A stretch of DNA of 64,000 bases, taken from contig OZ255706.1 of NCBI GenBank assembly GCA_965277025.1, positions 2,976,001 through 3,040,000 of the forward strand, read 5' to 3'. The notes under the pieces are model-generated. The model was not told the DNA's origin, did not search any database, and saw nothing but the letters and a program-made list of their open reading frames with translations. The number at the start of each line of letters is the position of its first letter. Positions within the stretch are counted from its first letter, which is position 1. Below, one piece after another: positions 27,790-37,284 of this stretch. Position numbers and translations under genes: made by a program. Source of the DNA: Methylomarinum sp965277025. Its GTDB lineage: Bacteria > Pseudomonadota > Gammaproteobacteria > Methylococcales > Methylomonadaceae.

Positions 27790-29616
27790 TCACTCTTGCT
27801 CGGTTTTTTGTGGCGATTTGCGTAACTTAATGCCCAATTCCTTTAGCTGCTCCTCATTGACCATCGCAGGCGCATCGATCAGTGGACAAGCCGCTGTTTG
27901 TGTTTTAGGGAAGGCGATGACATCACGGATTGAACTGGCGCCGGTCATCAACATGACCAGTCGATCCAGACCAAAAGCCACGCCACCATGAGGAGGGCAA
28001 CCGTATTTCAAGGCTTCCAGCAGAAAGCCGAATTTTTCTTTGGCCTCTTCCTCGCCAATGCCTAAAATTCTGAATACTGTTTGCTGCATTTCGGTGTTGT
28101 TGATCCGGATCGAACCACCGCCGACTTCCATACCATTCAATACCAAATCATAGGCGCGTGACAAGGCAGAACCGGGATCTTTCTCCAATTCTTCTATTGT
28201 GCAGCTAGGTGCGGTAAATGGATGGTGTATGGCATTCCAGCGCTGATTTTTCTCATCCCAGTCAAACATGGGGAAATCCACTACCCACAATGGTTTCCAT
28301 TCACCTTCCAAAAGGCCTCGATCCAGCCCCAGTTTGACCCGCAATGCGCCCATCGCTTCATTGACGACATTGGCTTTATCGGCGCCAAAGAAAATCAGAT
28401 CGCCCGTTTGTGCACCGGTTTTTTCCAGCACTTTTTCCCATACATCAGCTGGCGCGAATTTAACAATCGGTGATTGCAGACCATCGATACCCGCATCACG
28501 ATCATTGACCTTGATATAAGCCAGGCCTTTAGCGCCATAAATACCGACAAATTTGGTCAATTCATCGATTTCCTTACGCGTCAGATCTGAACCGTTTGGC
28601 AAACGCAAGGCGACAACACGACCATCAGGATCATTAGCAGGACCTGAGAAAACCTTGAAATCGACATTTTTCATTTCATCGGCAATATCGACCAGTTCCA
28701 AAGGAATTCTAAGATCTGGACGATCAGACCCATAGCGCGCCATTGCTTCCTGGTAACTCATTACCGGGAATTCAGCGTCCAGTTCGACATCAAGTACATC
28801 TTTAAATAGTTGACGAATCATTTCCTCCATCAAGGCCATGATTTCATCTTCATTCATGAACGAGGTTTCGATATCCAATTGGGTGAACTCAGGCTGACGA
28901 TCAGCTCTGAGATCCTCGTCCCGAAAACAACGAACGACCTGATAATAACGATCCATGCCGGAAATCATCAACAGCTGCTTGTAAAGCTGAGGTGACTGTG
29001 GCAACGCGAAAAAGGCATTTTCATGAGTACGGCTGGGAACAATGTAATCCCTTGCACCTTCTGGCGTGGCTTTAGTCAGGTAAGGCGTTTCGATTTCATA
29101 AAAATCATGCGCATCCAGAAAATTACGCAAATGCCGAGTGACATTTCGCCGAACCAGCATTCTTTTTTGCATTTCTTCCCTACGCAAATCGATATAACGA
29201 TAGCGCAAACGCGTTTCTTCATTGACCTCGATATCGCTTTCTATCGGAAATGGGGGTGTTTCCGATTTGTTCAATACCACAACTTTGTTCACCAACACTT
29301 CAATTTCGCCGGTGTCCATATTTTCATTGACAGTGCCTTCAGGCCGCTCTCTGACAATGCCTTCGATTTGTAAAACGTATTCACTGCGCACACTTTCGGC
29401 GATTTTAAAGGTATCGGGCGAATCAGGGTCGAATACTACCTGCGTCAAACCGGTGCGGTCACGAAGATCGATAAATATGACACCGCCATGATCGCGGCGA
29501 CGGTGAACCCAACCGCATAATGAAACCTGTTCACCCAAATGTTGCTTGTTCAATTCTCCACACTTGTGTGTGCGCATACGTTTTTTATCTGTCATTGATG
29601 TTCTATGTTGTTGCAT
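27790..29616 (-). CDS. aspS: Aspartyl-tRNA synthetase
   Basis: About 600 residues. N-terminal OB fold (QVSLCGWVHRRRDHGGVIF), class II motif 2 RCFRDEDLRADRQPEFTQ, bacterial insertion domain, and motif 3 AFGLDRLVMLM. Three possible starts lie at 29616, 29595 and 29577; the last (MRTHKCGEL) aligns best with other AspS proteins, and none has a clear ribosome-binding site. Whether it is discriminating or also charges tRNA-Asn cannot be told by eye. Confidence 0.94.
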   Translation of the reverse strand: MQQHRTSMTDKKRMRTHKCGELNKQHLGEQVSLCGWVHRRRDHGGVIFIDLRDRTGLTQVVFDPDSPDTFKIAESVRSEYVLQIEGIVRERPEGTVNENMDTGEIEVLVNKVVVLNKSETPPFPIESDIEVNEETRLRYRYIDLRREEMQKRMLVRRNVTRHLRNFLDAHDFYEIETPYLTKATPEGARDYIVPSRTHENAFFALPQSPQLYKQLLMISGMDRYYQVVRCFRDEDLRADRQPEFTQLDIETSFMNEDEIMALMEEMIRQLFKDVLDVELDAEFPVMSYQEAMARYGSDRPDLRIPLELVDIADEMKNVDFKVFSGPANDPDGRVVALRLPNGSDLTRKEIDELTKFVGIYGAKGLAYIKVNDRDAGIDGLQSPIVKFAPADVWEKVLEKTGAQTGDLIFFGADKANVVNEAMGALRVKLGLDRGLLEGEWKPLWVVDFPMFDWDEKNQRWNAIHHPFTAPSCTIEELEKDPGSALSRAYDLVLNGMEVGGGSIRINNTEMQQTVFRILGIGEEEAKEKFGFLLEALKYGCPPHGGVAFGLDRLVMLMTGASSIRDVIAFPKTQTAACPLIDAPAMVNEEQLKELGIKLRKSPQKTEQE

Positions 29617-29662
29617 TAAGTTTTATCCGGTCAACCCTGACCGGATAACAGGAAAGAATAAT

Positions 29663-29938
29663 TTAATGAGCCGAGCAGCTGCCGCCTTTGCAGCAACTGC
29701 CGCCAGAAGAGGACTTGCTGGTATCTGATTTTTCACCGGCAATATTTTTTTTCTTGCCGCTTTTAAAATCAGTTTCATACCAGCCGCCGCCTTTTAAACG
29801 AAAACCGGCGGCCGAAATTTTCTTTTTCAATGCAGGTTCATTGCAGCTAGGACAAACCTCCAACGGCTTGTCGCTTAATTTCTGCAATGCTTCGTGTTCT
29901 TTTCCACAAGCATCACATTGATATTCATATATTGGCAT
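29663..29938 (-). CDS. FmdB-type zinc-ribbon regulatory protein
   Basis: 91 residues from the ATG at 29938, preceded by GGGAG. The zinc ribbon is MPIYEYQCDACGKE...CPSCNEP, followed by a Gly-rich link, a Lys/Ser-rich tail and a Cys-rich end (GGSCCKGGSCSAH). This family is commonly found upstream of aspS. Function is not established; named after a protein near formamidase genes. Confidence 0.85.
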   Translation of the reverse strand: MPIYEYQCDACGKEHEALQKLSDKPLEVCPSCNEPALKKKISAAGFRLKGGGWYETDFKSGKKKNIAGEKSDTSKSSSGGSCCKGGSCSAH

Positions 29939-30095
29939 AGCTACTCCCAAACAAATAAAAAGATAAATAAGGGCAAAATTTCTGTTTTCAAGTCCATTCC
30001 CATAGAATAAGCGCCATACCCAACAAGGGCATTTGACTGCTGAATTCGAATGAACTTTCAGGAAACCCAGTATTTTAATCGAAATTGAAACAAAA

Positions 30096-31133
30096 ATGGA
30101 TAATTTAACACTGATTCAACCTGATGATTGGCATTTGCATGTCAGAAATGGCGAAATGCTCAGGCTCGTCATGCCTCATACCGCCAGACAATTTGCCCGC
30201 GCCATCATCATGCCCAACCTGAGGCCGCCTGTTAGCACTGTCCAACAAGCGCTGAATTATCGAGAGAAAATAATCGCCGCATTGCCTGAAAATTCTTCCT
30301 TTACTCCATTGATGACACTTTATTTGACCGATAACACCACTAAAGAAGAAGTCATCGCCATCAGTAAATGTGATGAAACTGTCGCATTCAAACTTTATCC
30401 TGCCGGCGCGACAACCAATTCGGATTCAGGCATTTCCAATCTTAAAAAGATATACCCCATTCTGGAAACCATGCAAAAACATGACGTGCCTTTATTGATT
30501 CATGGCGAAGTCACTGCTGACCAATACGATATTTTTGATCGTGAACGTGTGTTTGTTGAGCAAACACTCACAAATTTAGCCAAACAATTTCCACAACTTC
30601 GTATTGTATTGGAACATGTCACTACCGAAGAAGCTGTGCAATTTGTTGAATCTACCTCAAGCAATGTCGCCGCAACCATTACGCCACAACATCTTCTGTA
30701 TAATCGCAACGCCATTTTAGCCGGCGGCATTCGACCCCATTATTATTGTTTGCCGGTCTTGAAACGGGAAAAACACCGCCAGGCGTTGATCAAAGCAGCA
30801 ACCAGTGACAACCCTAAATTCTTTCTGGGTACCGATAGTGCGCCCCACCCCACTCAGCTGAAGGAAAGTGCTTGCGGCTGCGCGGGATGCTATAGCGCCC
30901 ATGCTGCAATAGAGCTTTATGCCGAAGCGTTCGAGCAGGAAAACGCACTGGACAAACTGGAAGGCTTTGCTTCATTTCACGGGCCGGATTTTTATCGCTT
31001 GCCCCGTAATCGGTCGACAATCACTTTACAGAAAACCCCTTGGACGGTTCCTGAACGCTATCAACAAAATGATATTGTCGTAACACCTTTAAAAGCTGCT
31101 GAAACGATAAGCTGGCAACTGGTAACTATCTGA
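30096..31133 (+). CDS. pyrC: Dihydroorotase
   Basis: 345 residues, type II dihydroorotase. Metal ligands DDWHLHVR near the start, the carboxylated Lys in FKLYPAGATTNS, His in HGEVT and HVTTEEA, and the Asp in LGTDSAPHP. Closes carbamoyl-aspartate to dihydroorotate in pyrimidine synthesis. Confidence 0.95.
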   Translation: MDNLTLIQPDDWHLHVRNGEMLRLVMPHTARQFARAIIMPNLRPPVSTVQQALNYREKIIAALPENSSFTPLMTLYLTDNTTKEEVIAISKCDETVAFKLYPAGATTNSDSGISNLKKIYPILETMQKHDVPLLIHGEVTADQYDIFDRERVFVEQTLTNLAKQFPQLRIVLEHVTTEEAVQFVESTSSNVAATITPQHLLYNRNAILAGGIRPHYYCLPVLKREKHRQALIKAATSDNPKFFLGTDSAPHPTQLKESACGCAGCYSAHAAIELYAEAFEQENALDKLEGFASFHGPDFYRLPRNRSTITLQKTPWTVPERYQQNDIVVTPLKAAETISWQLVTI

Positions 31134-31134
31134 A

Positions 31135-31914
31135 ATGAAAAACCATTCCCATATTGAAAACGCACATTGTGATTGGCTTAATTTACCCAGCCTCAATCTC
31201 AGTGTAAAAGCACTGTTCACCAGCTATTTACTGGTGACTGGATTAGGCTCTATGCTGGCCATGGCGCAAATCCTGATGACGCATGGCATGGCTGACGGTA
31301 AATTTGGTTTGTCAATCGATGATATTGTCTATAGTTATCATGGCGACCCGAAAAACAGCAAGATCGAAATCAAGCTGAATGGCTCCATGCGGGATAAAGC
31401 GCCCCCAGAAGAACGTCTGGAAATTATAAAATGGGTTAGAAAAGGCGCCACCAAAGAAGGTTGGGATAATAAAATCCGGGATATCGTTTATAAAAACTGT
31501 ATCTCCTGTCATAGTGTCATTCCAGGATTACCCGATTTTACAAGCTACGAGGGAATCAAATCAGTCGCTCAGCGAAAAAACCGTGGCGCTTCGGTCAATC
31601 TGCTGACACGCATTTCGCATATTCATATTTTCGCCATCTCCTTCATTTTTTTCTTTAACGGCCTTATTTTCAGTTTCGCCGTTCGGGTCAGGCAGGGAGT
31701 GAAAATTCTCCTGATCACCGCCCCTTTTTTCTTTTTGGCCATCGATGTTTTTTCCTGGTGGCTGACCAAAATCAATCAGGGGTTTGCCTGGGCGACCATT
31801 ATCGCCGGCATTGGTTATGGTGTATGTTCTGCAATTGTCTGGCTTGTTTCCATGTATCAAATGTGGATTCTGCCGACTAAAGAACACGGCATTTCAATGA
31901 ACACCTGGCGATAG
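31135..31914 (+). CDS. Membrane protein with a c-type heme motif
   Basis: 259 residues, not recognised as a named protein. A transmembrane helix at about 27-48 is followed by a soluble domain with NCISCHSVIPGLPDF, a CxxCH heme c site near residue 121, and then three hydrophobic helices (about 157-177, 187-205, 212-243). The topology suggests a periplasmic heme domain held between helices, hence an electron-transfer role. The ATG is one base after the pyrC stop, so the two genes are cotranscribed. Confidence 0.6.
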   Translation: MKNHSHIENAHCDWLNLPSLNLSVKALFTSYLLVTGLGSMLAMAQILMTHGMADGKFGLSIDDIVYSYHGDPKNSKIEIKLNGSMRDKAPPEERLEIIKWVRKGATKEGWDNKIRDIVYKNCISCHSVIPGLPDFTSYEGIKSVAQRKNRGASVNLLTRISHIHIFAISFIFFFNGLIFSFAVRVRQGVKILLITAPFFFLAIDVFSWWLTKINQGFAWATIIAGIGYGVCSAIVWLVSMYQMWILPTKEHGISMNTWR

Positions 31915-31915
31915 T

Positions 31916-32224
31916 TTATGCGCTTGGTTTTTGTTCAAATCGATTCAGTCCTTTCACAATCACGTTAATATTGCTATCAGGCGCGTAAACAATGAAGTCC
32001 TCAATAGTTTCAAGAATATCCTGATCAATAAACTGCGCCTTGGTCGCATCGATATAGACAGTGCCGTTCTCCTCGATTTGCAATAACAGGTTTCTCAACA
32101 ATGGTGCGCCGGAAGCCATAGCGATGCCAAGACATAGAGGCAAGGCGACCAGAAAAACAACGATACCAGCTGGGATATCTTGTTTTAAATGCTTTAGATA
32201 ATAATCAAGATGTTTATGGATCAT
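31916..32224 (-). pseudogene. SulP-family anion transporter, internally deleted
   Basis: The N-terminus KHLKQDIPAGIVVFLVALPLCLGIA is that of a SulP transporter (first membrane helix). After APLL it jumps in frame into the STAS domain (IDATKAQFIDQDILETIEDF). An intact SulP protein is about 500 residues or more, so roughly 400 codons of membrane domain are missing. The neighbouring carbonic anhydrase stump suggests it once served bicarbonate uptake. A short in-frame product of about 102 residues is still possible, but not a transporter. Confidence 0.8.
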
Positions 32225-32263
32225 TTTAGCCCCCCAGGCTAATAACAATTAAAATGTATTCGT

Positions 32264-32278
32264 TCAGACCTGGTCTGA
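32264..32278. promoter_or_regulatory. 15-bp perfect palindrome
   Basis: TCAGACC-T-GGTCTGA lies in the space between the carbonic anhydrase stump and the SulP start. Could be an operator; no matching regulator is evident. Confidence 0.3.
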
Positions 32279-32361
32279 CTAATTTCAGCGTCAATCCAAG
32301 CAATTAACGATGTAATTTGCTTGCTCCTAGTGTCACCAGAATCGTTGAAACCAGCGATTCC

Positions 32362-32488
32362 TTAATCTTTCTCATACTGGTAAATGGGCGGAATAGGTTC
32401 ACCCGGGTTAATTGTCAATAAATTATTAATTATTCCATCCGACAGGCAATAAACCCAACCATGTAAACTCGGTGCCTGCTCCTTAAAG
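32362..32488 (-). pseudogene. Beta-carbonic anhydrase, C-terminal stump
   Basis: About 42 residues remain: KEQAPSLHGWVYCLSDGIIN followed by NLLTINPGEPIPPIYQYEKD. The HGWVY...DG pattern is the conserved C-terminal part of beta-carbonic anhydrases. The rest, including the zinc ligands, is gone; the IS3 element begins at the break and no N-terminal part was found beyond it. Confidence 0.65.
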
Positions 32489-32551
32489 TGGACCCCATTG
32501 TCCAGACAAATTATTAGAGAATTTAAGATAGAACCCTCATAACAGTCAGGC

Positions 32552-33472
32552 TCAATGGCTCTGGCCCATATTTTCACCCGGCGTCTGCTTGGCAGTGCCG
32601 GCATTATATTTATCCACGATTTTAGCGCCACCCCCCGTGGCGAATTGATAAACCCTGTCTGGCGTTTCATAGCCTAACGACTGATGCGGTCGTTCGCTGT
32701 TGTAAAAGGCAAAGTAGTCCGTCAACCCCGCTGACAGTGCTTGCAGGTTGCCGTATTGCTTCAAATAAACTTCTTCATATTTCACTGTGCGCCAGAGTCG
32801 TTCAACAAAGATATTGTCCAAGGCCCGTCCCCGGCCATCCATGCTGATGGTCACGCCATGCTGACTCAATACCCCGGTGAAGTCCGCGCTGGTGAACTGT
32901 GCGCCCTGGTCGGTATTAAATATCTCCGGTGTGCCATAGGTCTTGATGGCCTGCTCCAGACAATTTACGCAAAACGCGCTGTCCATGGTATTGGAAAGTT
33001 GCCATGCCAATACTTTTCGGCTGTACCAATCCATGATGGCCACCAGATAAACAAATCCTTGCGGCAGCCGGATATAGGTGATGTCGGTACTCCAAACCTG
33101 GTTGGGGCGTGTCACCTCGACGCCTCTTAACAGATAGGGATAGACTTTATGCTCAGGATGCGGCTTACTGGTGTTCGGGCCCGGCGCCATGCCGACCAGC
33201 CCCAGTATGCGCATCAGCCGCTGAACCCGTTTGCGGTTGACCTGATGGTTAAGGCCGCGTAAATACTTTGTCATACGGCGTGAGCCATAAAAAGGATGCC
33301 GGCTATATTCTTCGTCGAGCAACCGCAACAGTTGCTGATCTTCAGCAGACACCGGCTGTTGTTGGCGTTTTTTCTGTTCATGGATTACTGAGCGGGTAAC
33401 GTTCAATAACTGGCATTGCCGACTTAACGCCAACTCATCTTTTTGATCCACCCAGCTTTGACGCGTGATCAT
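32552..33472 (-). CDS. IS3 transposase OrfB
   Basis: 306 residues with an rve integrase core: DDE residues in STDITYIRLPQGFVYL, FNTDQGAQFTS and RALDNIFVERLWRTVKYEEV, after an HTH_21 segment. Normally made as an OrfAB fusion by frameshift from orfA. Confidence 0.9.
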   Translation of the reverse strand: MITRQSWVDQKDELALSRQCQLLNVTRSVIHEQKKRQQQPVSAEDQQLLRLLDEEYSRHPFYGSRRMTKYLRGLNHQVNRKRVQRLMRILGLVGMAPGPNTSKPHPEHKVYPYLLRGVEVTRPNQVWSTDITYIRLPQGFVYLVAIMDWYSRKVLAWQLSNTMDSAFCVNCLEQAIKTYGTPEIFNTDQGAQFTSADFTGVLSQHGVTISMDGRGRALDNIFVERLWRTVKYEEVYLKQYGNLQALSAGLTDYFAFYNSERPHQSLGYETPDRVYQFATGGGAKIVDKYNAGTAKQTPGENMGQSH

Positions 33473-33783
33473 AGGCTGATCCCGGACTTTTTTTTAAGCC
33501 AATCCAGTTCCATATTCAACTGCCCGATTTTGGCGTACAGACGGTCCGGATTGTCTTGCGCCTTCACCGCTTTCGGCCCGCGTTTGCCTTCAAACAGGCT
33601 TCCCGCATTGGCCAACAGTTCCTTTTTCCATTGGCTTACCTGAGATGGATGGACTTCATTCTCTTGAGCAATCTCATTGATCGTTTTGATGTTCTTAACC
33701 GCTTCCAGCGCGATTTTGGCCTTTTGCGCCCCGCTAAAGGTTTTCCGTTTTTTTTCGCTCATTTTTTGTACCTCTTTTTTCAA
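33469..33783 (-). CDS. IS3 transposase OrfA
   Basis: 104 residues with a helix-turn-helix (KTINEIAQENEVHPSQVSQW) and a leucine-zipper-like end. Near the end the mRNA has A AAA AAA AG (complement of the T run at 33488-33495), a classic -1 slippery site that would fuse OrfA to OrfB. Confidence 0.9.
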   Translation of the reverse strand: MKKEVQKMSEKKRKTFSGAQKAKIALEAVKNIKTINEIAQENEVHPSQVSQWKKELLANAGSLFEGKRGPKAVKAQDNPDRLYAKIGQLNMELDWLKKKSGISL

Positions 33784-33867
33784 TAGTCATAGTTTAAACT
33801 ATTGTCCGGATTACGGGGTCCACTATACTATTTGTCTGATTGTAAGCGTTTAAGCGGAATATAACGT

Positions 33868-34992
33868 TAGAAGTTACGCATTGACAACAGATCGAAATTT
33901 TGGGTTTAAATGATTCATATTTGGCATAAAGGTGTCGATAAACGAAGCCATAACATCGTTGAATAAATTCCGCTGTACGCTATAGCAATTATTAATCACG
34001 TCTGCAAAGCTCAATTTTTGTAATTGAACAAAGCCACAAATTGCAGAAAAAATATGATTATTTATTGCTCTTTTATTGCGAACCTGGAACCGCTCAATAT
34101 TACACACCTGCTTTATTGCCCGATGATATTGCTCAATCTGCCAATGCCTATCATGTTGTTCGGTAAATGCTTTCTTGTCAAAAACAGCGGTTTTTTCTTC
34201 ATCAGGTAGTGAACTTATGTAATGGCGAACTTGTTCTTTCAAGGTCGTCCGAAATAATTTCACATACCCAAAATTTTTGAGCCAAACCATTAAGCCGTCT
34301 TCCGGGATTTCTAATTGCCTGACTTGAACCCATGAACCTTTTTCAACAGAGACTAATCGATTACCTTCCACTGCAAAGAATAATCCTGTCTGATGATTTC
34401 TTATCAATTTAAGATTATCCACGCAACTGTACCAGCTATCTCCTGTTACAAAACCAGGTTCTAGTCCCCAAGCTAATACTTCGGTCAGCATGTCTTGAAA
34501 ATAGTCATTTTTTGTCTTTCCTTCCGCCTTATCGACCACCCGGAAATTCAGTGGTTGGTGTTTTCCTTGAATGTCTGTGTAGTACAACGTGATAAGATTG
34601 ATTCCCTTGACTGCTCTATGATGTTTTCCCGACCAAAAATAACTGACATATGCCATATATTGGCTATAAGGTTTATCAAGAACACTATCGTCAACACTCA
34701 AGGTTCCGCCCTTTAAATTCAGGCTTGCGCTGGCTTCATTGTATAAATCTCGCCCAGTGTAATGCTCCCGATTTAGAAATTGATTTACGCTATCATGTGA
34801 TATTGACATGACTTCTCCTAATCGTCGACAACTAGCTTGTTTCGGCTCACTTAATAAAAAACCAATATACATGGGTAATGTACAGCAGGCTGTTGAGGGG
34901 CGTGTTATTTCTCTTATCAAGGTTTGCCTTGCATTGACTTTGGGATTTTTTAAACCCATAGTTTAACATTGCCTGTCAATGCGTAACTTCTA
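33868..34992 (-). mobile_element. IS701/IS4-like element A, copy 2
   Basis: 1125 bp, same perfect ends as copy 1. The flanking pentamers AACGT (left) and TTATA (right) do not match, unlike copies 1 and 4, so recombination has probably exchanged one flank. Its right flank is the 5'-truncated IS630 gene. Confidence 0.88.
33874..34959 (-). CDS. Transposase of element A, copy 2
   Basis: 361 residues, intact, DDE type, nearly identical to the copies at 21901 and 58184 (for example PGFVTGDSW shared with the latter). Confidence 0.85.
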   Translation of the reverse strand: MGLKNPKVNARQTLIREITRPSTACCTLPMYIGFLLSEPKQASCRRLGEVMSISHDSVNQFLNREHYTGRDLYNEASASLNLKGGTLSVDDSVLDKPYSQYMAYVSYFWSGKHHRAVKGINLITLYYTDIQGKHQPLNFRVVDKAEGKTKNDYFQDMLTEVLAWGLEPGFVTGDSWYSCVDNLKLIRNHQTGLFFAVEGNRLVSVEKGSWVQVRQLEIPEDGLMVWLKNFGYVKLFRTTLKEQVRHYISSLPDEEKTAVFDKKAFTEQHDRHWQIEQYHRAIKQVCNIERFQVRNKRAINNHIFSAICGFVQLQKLSFADVINNCYSVQRNLFNDVMASFIDTFMPNMNHLNPKFRSVVNA

Positions 34993-36103
34993 TTATATTG
35001 TTGGCAGATGAAGGCATTAGTGTACATGAAACCATGCGCCAGTTAAAAATTGGACGGACAACTGTTCAAAATTGGCGAAAACGCTGGTTACAGAACAGTG
35101 AACAAGAAAATCCTTTAGCCCGGCTTCAAGATGCACCGCGAAGCGGTGCGCCTGCTATCTATACGGCGGAGCAAATTTGCAGCATTATCGCGATAGCCTG
35201 CGAACGCCCAGAGGATAGTCAACGCCCGATCACTCATTGGACGCAACAAGAAATAGCCGATGAAGCGATAAAACGGGGCATTGTTGATTATATTTCACAG
35301 CGCTCTGTTGGGCGCTTTTTAAAAAGAAGCGGACCTGCAACCCCACCGGATGAAAGGCTGGTTGACGGCAAAAAAAGATGAATACTTCGACGAGAGGTGT
35401 CAAGATATTTGCGAAACCTACCAACGGGCTTTGGAGCGGGAAGAGCAAGGCATCAAAACGATTTCGATTGATGAAATGACAGGGATTCAAGCTTTAGAGC
35501 GAGCAGCGCAGATATTGCCGATGAAGAAAGGAAAAATTGAGCGACAAGAATTTGAATATATTCGACATGGTACCCAGACCTTGATTGCAGGTTTTGATGT
35601 GGCCACGGGTGAAGTAATGGGAAGTATAGGAGAAACTCGAACAGAGCAAGATTTTGCCGGGTTTTTGAACCTGCTTTTTCATCAACAACCCAAACAAACC
35701 CATTGGCATTTAGTCATGGATAATCTCAATACACATTGTTCAGAATCGGTGGTTCGATTAATTGCCGAAAAAATTTCGTATTCAGGAGAATCAGGGGTTA
35801 AAGGAAAAGAGGGTATTTTGAAATCAATGGAAAGTCGTACTGCTTTTTTGACTAACTCAAACCATCCGGTTGTTTTTCATTTTACCCCTAAGCATTGTTC
35901 ATGGCTTAATCAGATAAAGATTTGGTTTTCTATTTTAATGCGTAAAGTAATCCGGCGCGGCAACTTTAAATCTAAAGAGGATTTAAACAAAAAAATAGCG
36001 GATTTCATAAAATATTTCAATGAAACCATGGCTAAGCCTTTTCGTTGGACGTATCAGGCTAAGCCACTTACTCAATAGAGTGAGAACTTGCGCTTGTTTG
36101 CAC
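34993..36103 (+). mobile_element. IS630-family element, left end lost
   Basis: The right end (GTGAGAACTTGCGC region, 36079-36103) is present and abuts TA of a truncated element A copy, as expected for TA-targeting IS630 elements. The left end and the first few dozen codons of the transposase are missing where element A copy 2 begins. Confidence 0.7.
34998..36078 (+). pseudogene. IS630 transposase, truncated, two frames
   Basis: Upstream frame (to 35381): ADEGISVHETMRQLKIGRTT, the helix-turn-helix part, lacking its N-terminus. Downstream frame (35350-36078): DDE core with SIDEMTGIQALER, LVMDNLNTHCSES and PKHCSWLNQIKIWFSIL. The frames overlap at a run of seven A, where many IS630 elements use programmed -1 frameshifting. 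The loss of the left end makes it inactive. Confidence 0.8.
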
Positions 36104-36634
36104 TAGTCCCCAAGCTAATACTTCGGTCAGCATGTCTTGAAAATAGTCATTTTTTGTCTTTCCTTCCGCCTTATCGACCACCCGGAAATTCAGTGGTTGG
36201 TGTTTTCCTTGAATGTCTGTGTAGTACAACGTGACAAGATTGATTCCCTTGACTGCTCTATGATGTTTTCCCGACCAAAAATAACTGACATATGCCATAT
36301 ATTGGCTATAAGGTTTATCAAGAACACTATCGTCAACACTCAAGGTTCCGCCCTTTAAATTCAGGCTTGCGCTGGCTTCATTGTATAAATCTCGCCCAGT
36401 GTAATGCTCCCGATTTAGAAATCGATTTACGCTATCATGTGATATTGACATGACTTCTCCTAATCGTCGACAACTAGCTTGTTTCGGCTCACTTAATAAA
36501 AAACCAATATACATGGGTAATGTACAGCAGGCTGTTGAGGGGCGTGTTATTTCTCTTATCAAGGTTTGCCTTGCATTGACTTTGGGATTTTTTAAACCCA
36601 TAGTTTAACATTGCCTGTCAATGCGTAACTTCTA
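36103..36634 (-). mobile_element. Element A, copy 3 (truncated)
   Basis: Only the 5' half of the transposase gene and one terminal repeat (ending at 36634) remain; the rest was cut where IS630 entered at a CTAG. The frame 36068-36601 encodes about the first 165 residues and then runs into IS630 sequence. Confidence 0.88.
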
Positions 36635-36637
36635 ACC

Positions 36638-36772
36638 TATATCATCTATCTGGTAAGACAAGGTTTACGCCTGAATCTGTTGGAAAACCTGGTAGGTCCA
36701 TTAAGCCCAATTGAACTGGCCAGTTTTAGCTTGTTCGCTCCTGAACAAAAAGGAAAAGCCTGGAAGAAATAG
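36638..36772 (+). pseudogene. C-terminal gene remnant
   Basis: An open stretch of 44 codons ending in a stop (YIIYLVRQGLRLNLLENLVG...), beginning right at the element A end. It reads like the tail of a real protein cut by the insertion, but I do not recognise the family. No matching upstream part is found on the other side of the IS cluster. Confidence 0.35.
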
Positions 36773-36868
36773 AACCGATCTATCCTGTTTGTAAAAAATA
36801 GACGAGCAAATTCAAAAATAATCATTGCCGAACGCTTGAGCTAACTCGACGCAAAAAGCAATAAAATG

Positions 36869-36950
36869 GCCTAACATTTCAATAATTTGCCGGTTTTACA
36901 CAGAGCAGAGCGATAGCGGCGCAGCGTGTAAAACACGCTCAATGTTAATT
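36869..36950. repeat. attC-like recombination site 3
   Basis: 82 bp from GCCTAAC to GTTAATT, with an internal inverted repeat TTTTACAC...GTGTAAAA around an unpaired GC-rich part (AGAGCGATAGCGGCGCAGC). Layout and core heptamers fit an integron 59-base element; GTTAATT departs from GTTRRRY at one position. Orientation is uncertain; as a minus-strand site its distal heptamer is the perfect consensus GTTAGGC. Confidence 0.6.
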
Positions 36951-36994
36951 GACTTATTAGGGCTTTTTTACTAATATGTACGGAATTACCGTAC
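36949..36994 (+). promoter_or_regulatory. Promoter and operator of the toxin-antitoxin genes
   Basis: TTGACT (36949-36954) and TAATAT (36972-36977) are spaced by 17 bases, a near-ideal sigma-70 promoter. Directly after the -10 box lies the perfect inverted repeat GTACGG-AATTA-CCGTAC (36978-36994), a fitting site for repression by the antitoxin. The -35 box overlaps the end of the attC-like site. Confidence 0.75.
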
Positions 36995-37011
36995 TTAAAT
37001 AGGTGGCCAAA

Positions 37012-37284
37012 ATGGATAGCATTAGTGTAAATAAATTTCGAGAAAACTTGAAAACCTTTGTAGAAAAAGTAGTTACCGAGCACTTGCCTCTTAAGGTTAC
37101 CCGCAGAAATGGCGACGATTTTGTCGTTTTAAGTGCCGATGATTGGGAGCGCGGGCAGGAAACATTGTATGTATTACAAAACAATGACTTAATGAAGCAA
37201 ATTATCGCCTCAACCGCAACACATGCTAAAAACAAAGGATATAAGCCTACTCCCGGGGAGCTAGATGAGATCACTGGTATTTGA
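37012..37284 (+). CDS. yefM: Antitoxin, YefM/Phd family
   Basis: 90 residues from the ATG at 37012, which has AGGTGG five bases upstream (a GTG three codons earlier is possible). N-terminal DNA-binding part DSISVNKFRENLKTFVEKV and VTRRNGDDFVVLSADDWE, then a toxin-binding tail. Overlaps the toxin gene by 20 bases. Confidence 0.9.
   Translation: MDSISVNKFRENLKTFVEKVVTEHLPLKVTRRNGDDFVVLSADDWERGQETLYVLQNNDLMKQIIASTATHAKNKGYKPTPGELDEITGI

Larger units (their letters stand above)
32489..33822 (-). mobile_element. IS3-family element
   Basis: 1334 bp with ends TGGACCCCATTGTCCAGACAA and, inverted, TGGACCCCGTAATCCGGACAA. No target duplication is seen (AAG left, CTA right), consistent with a later deletion at one side. 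Confidence 0.85.

Noticed and set aside
36638..36772. Treating the 44-codon stretch as the end of the SulP or carbonic anhydrase gene
   Set aside because: It is on the opposite strand and its sequence does not resemble either protein.
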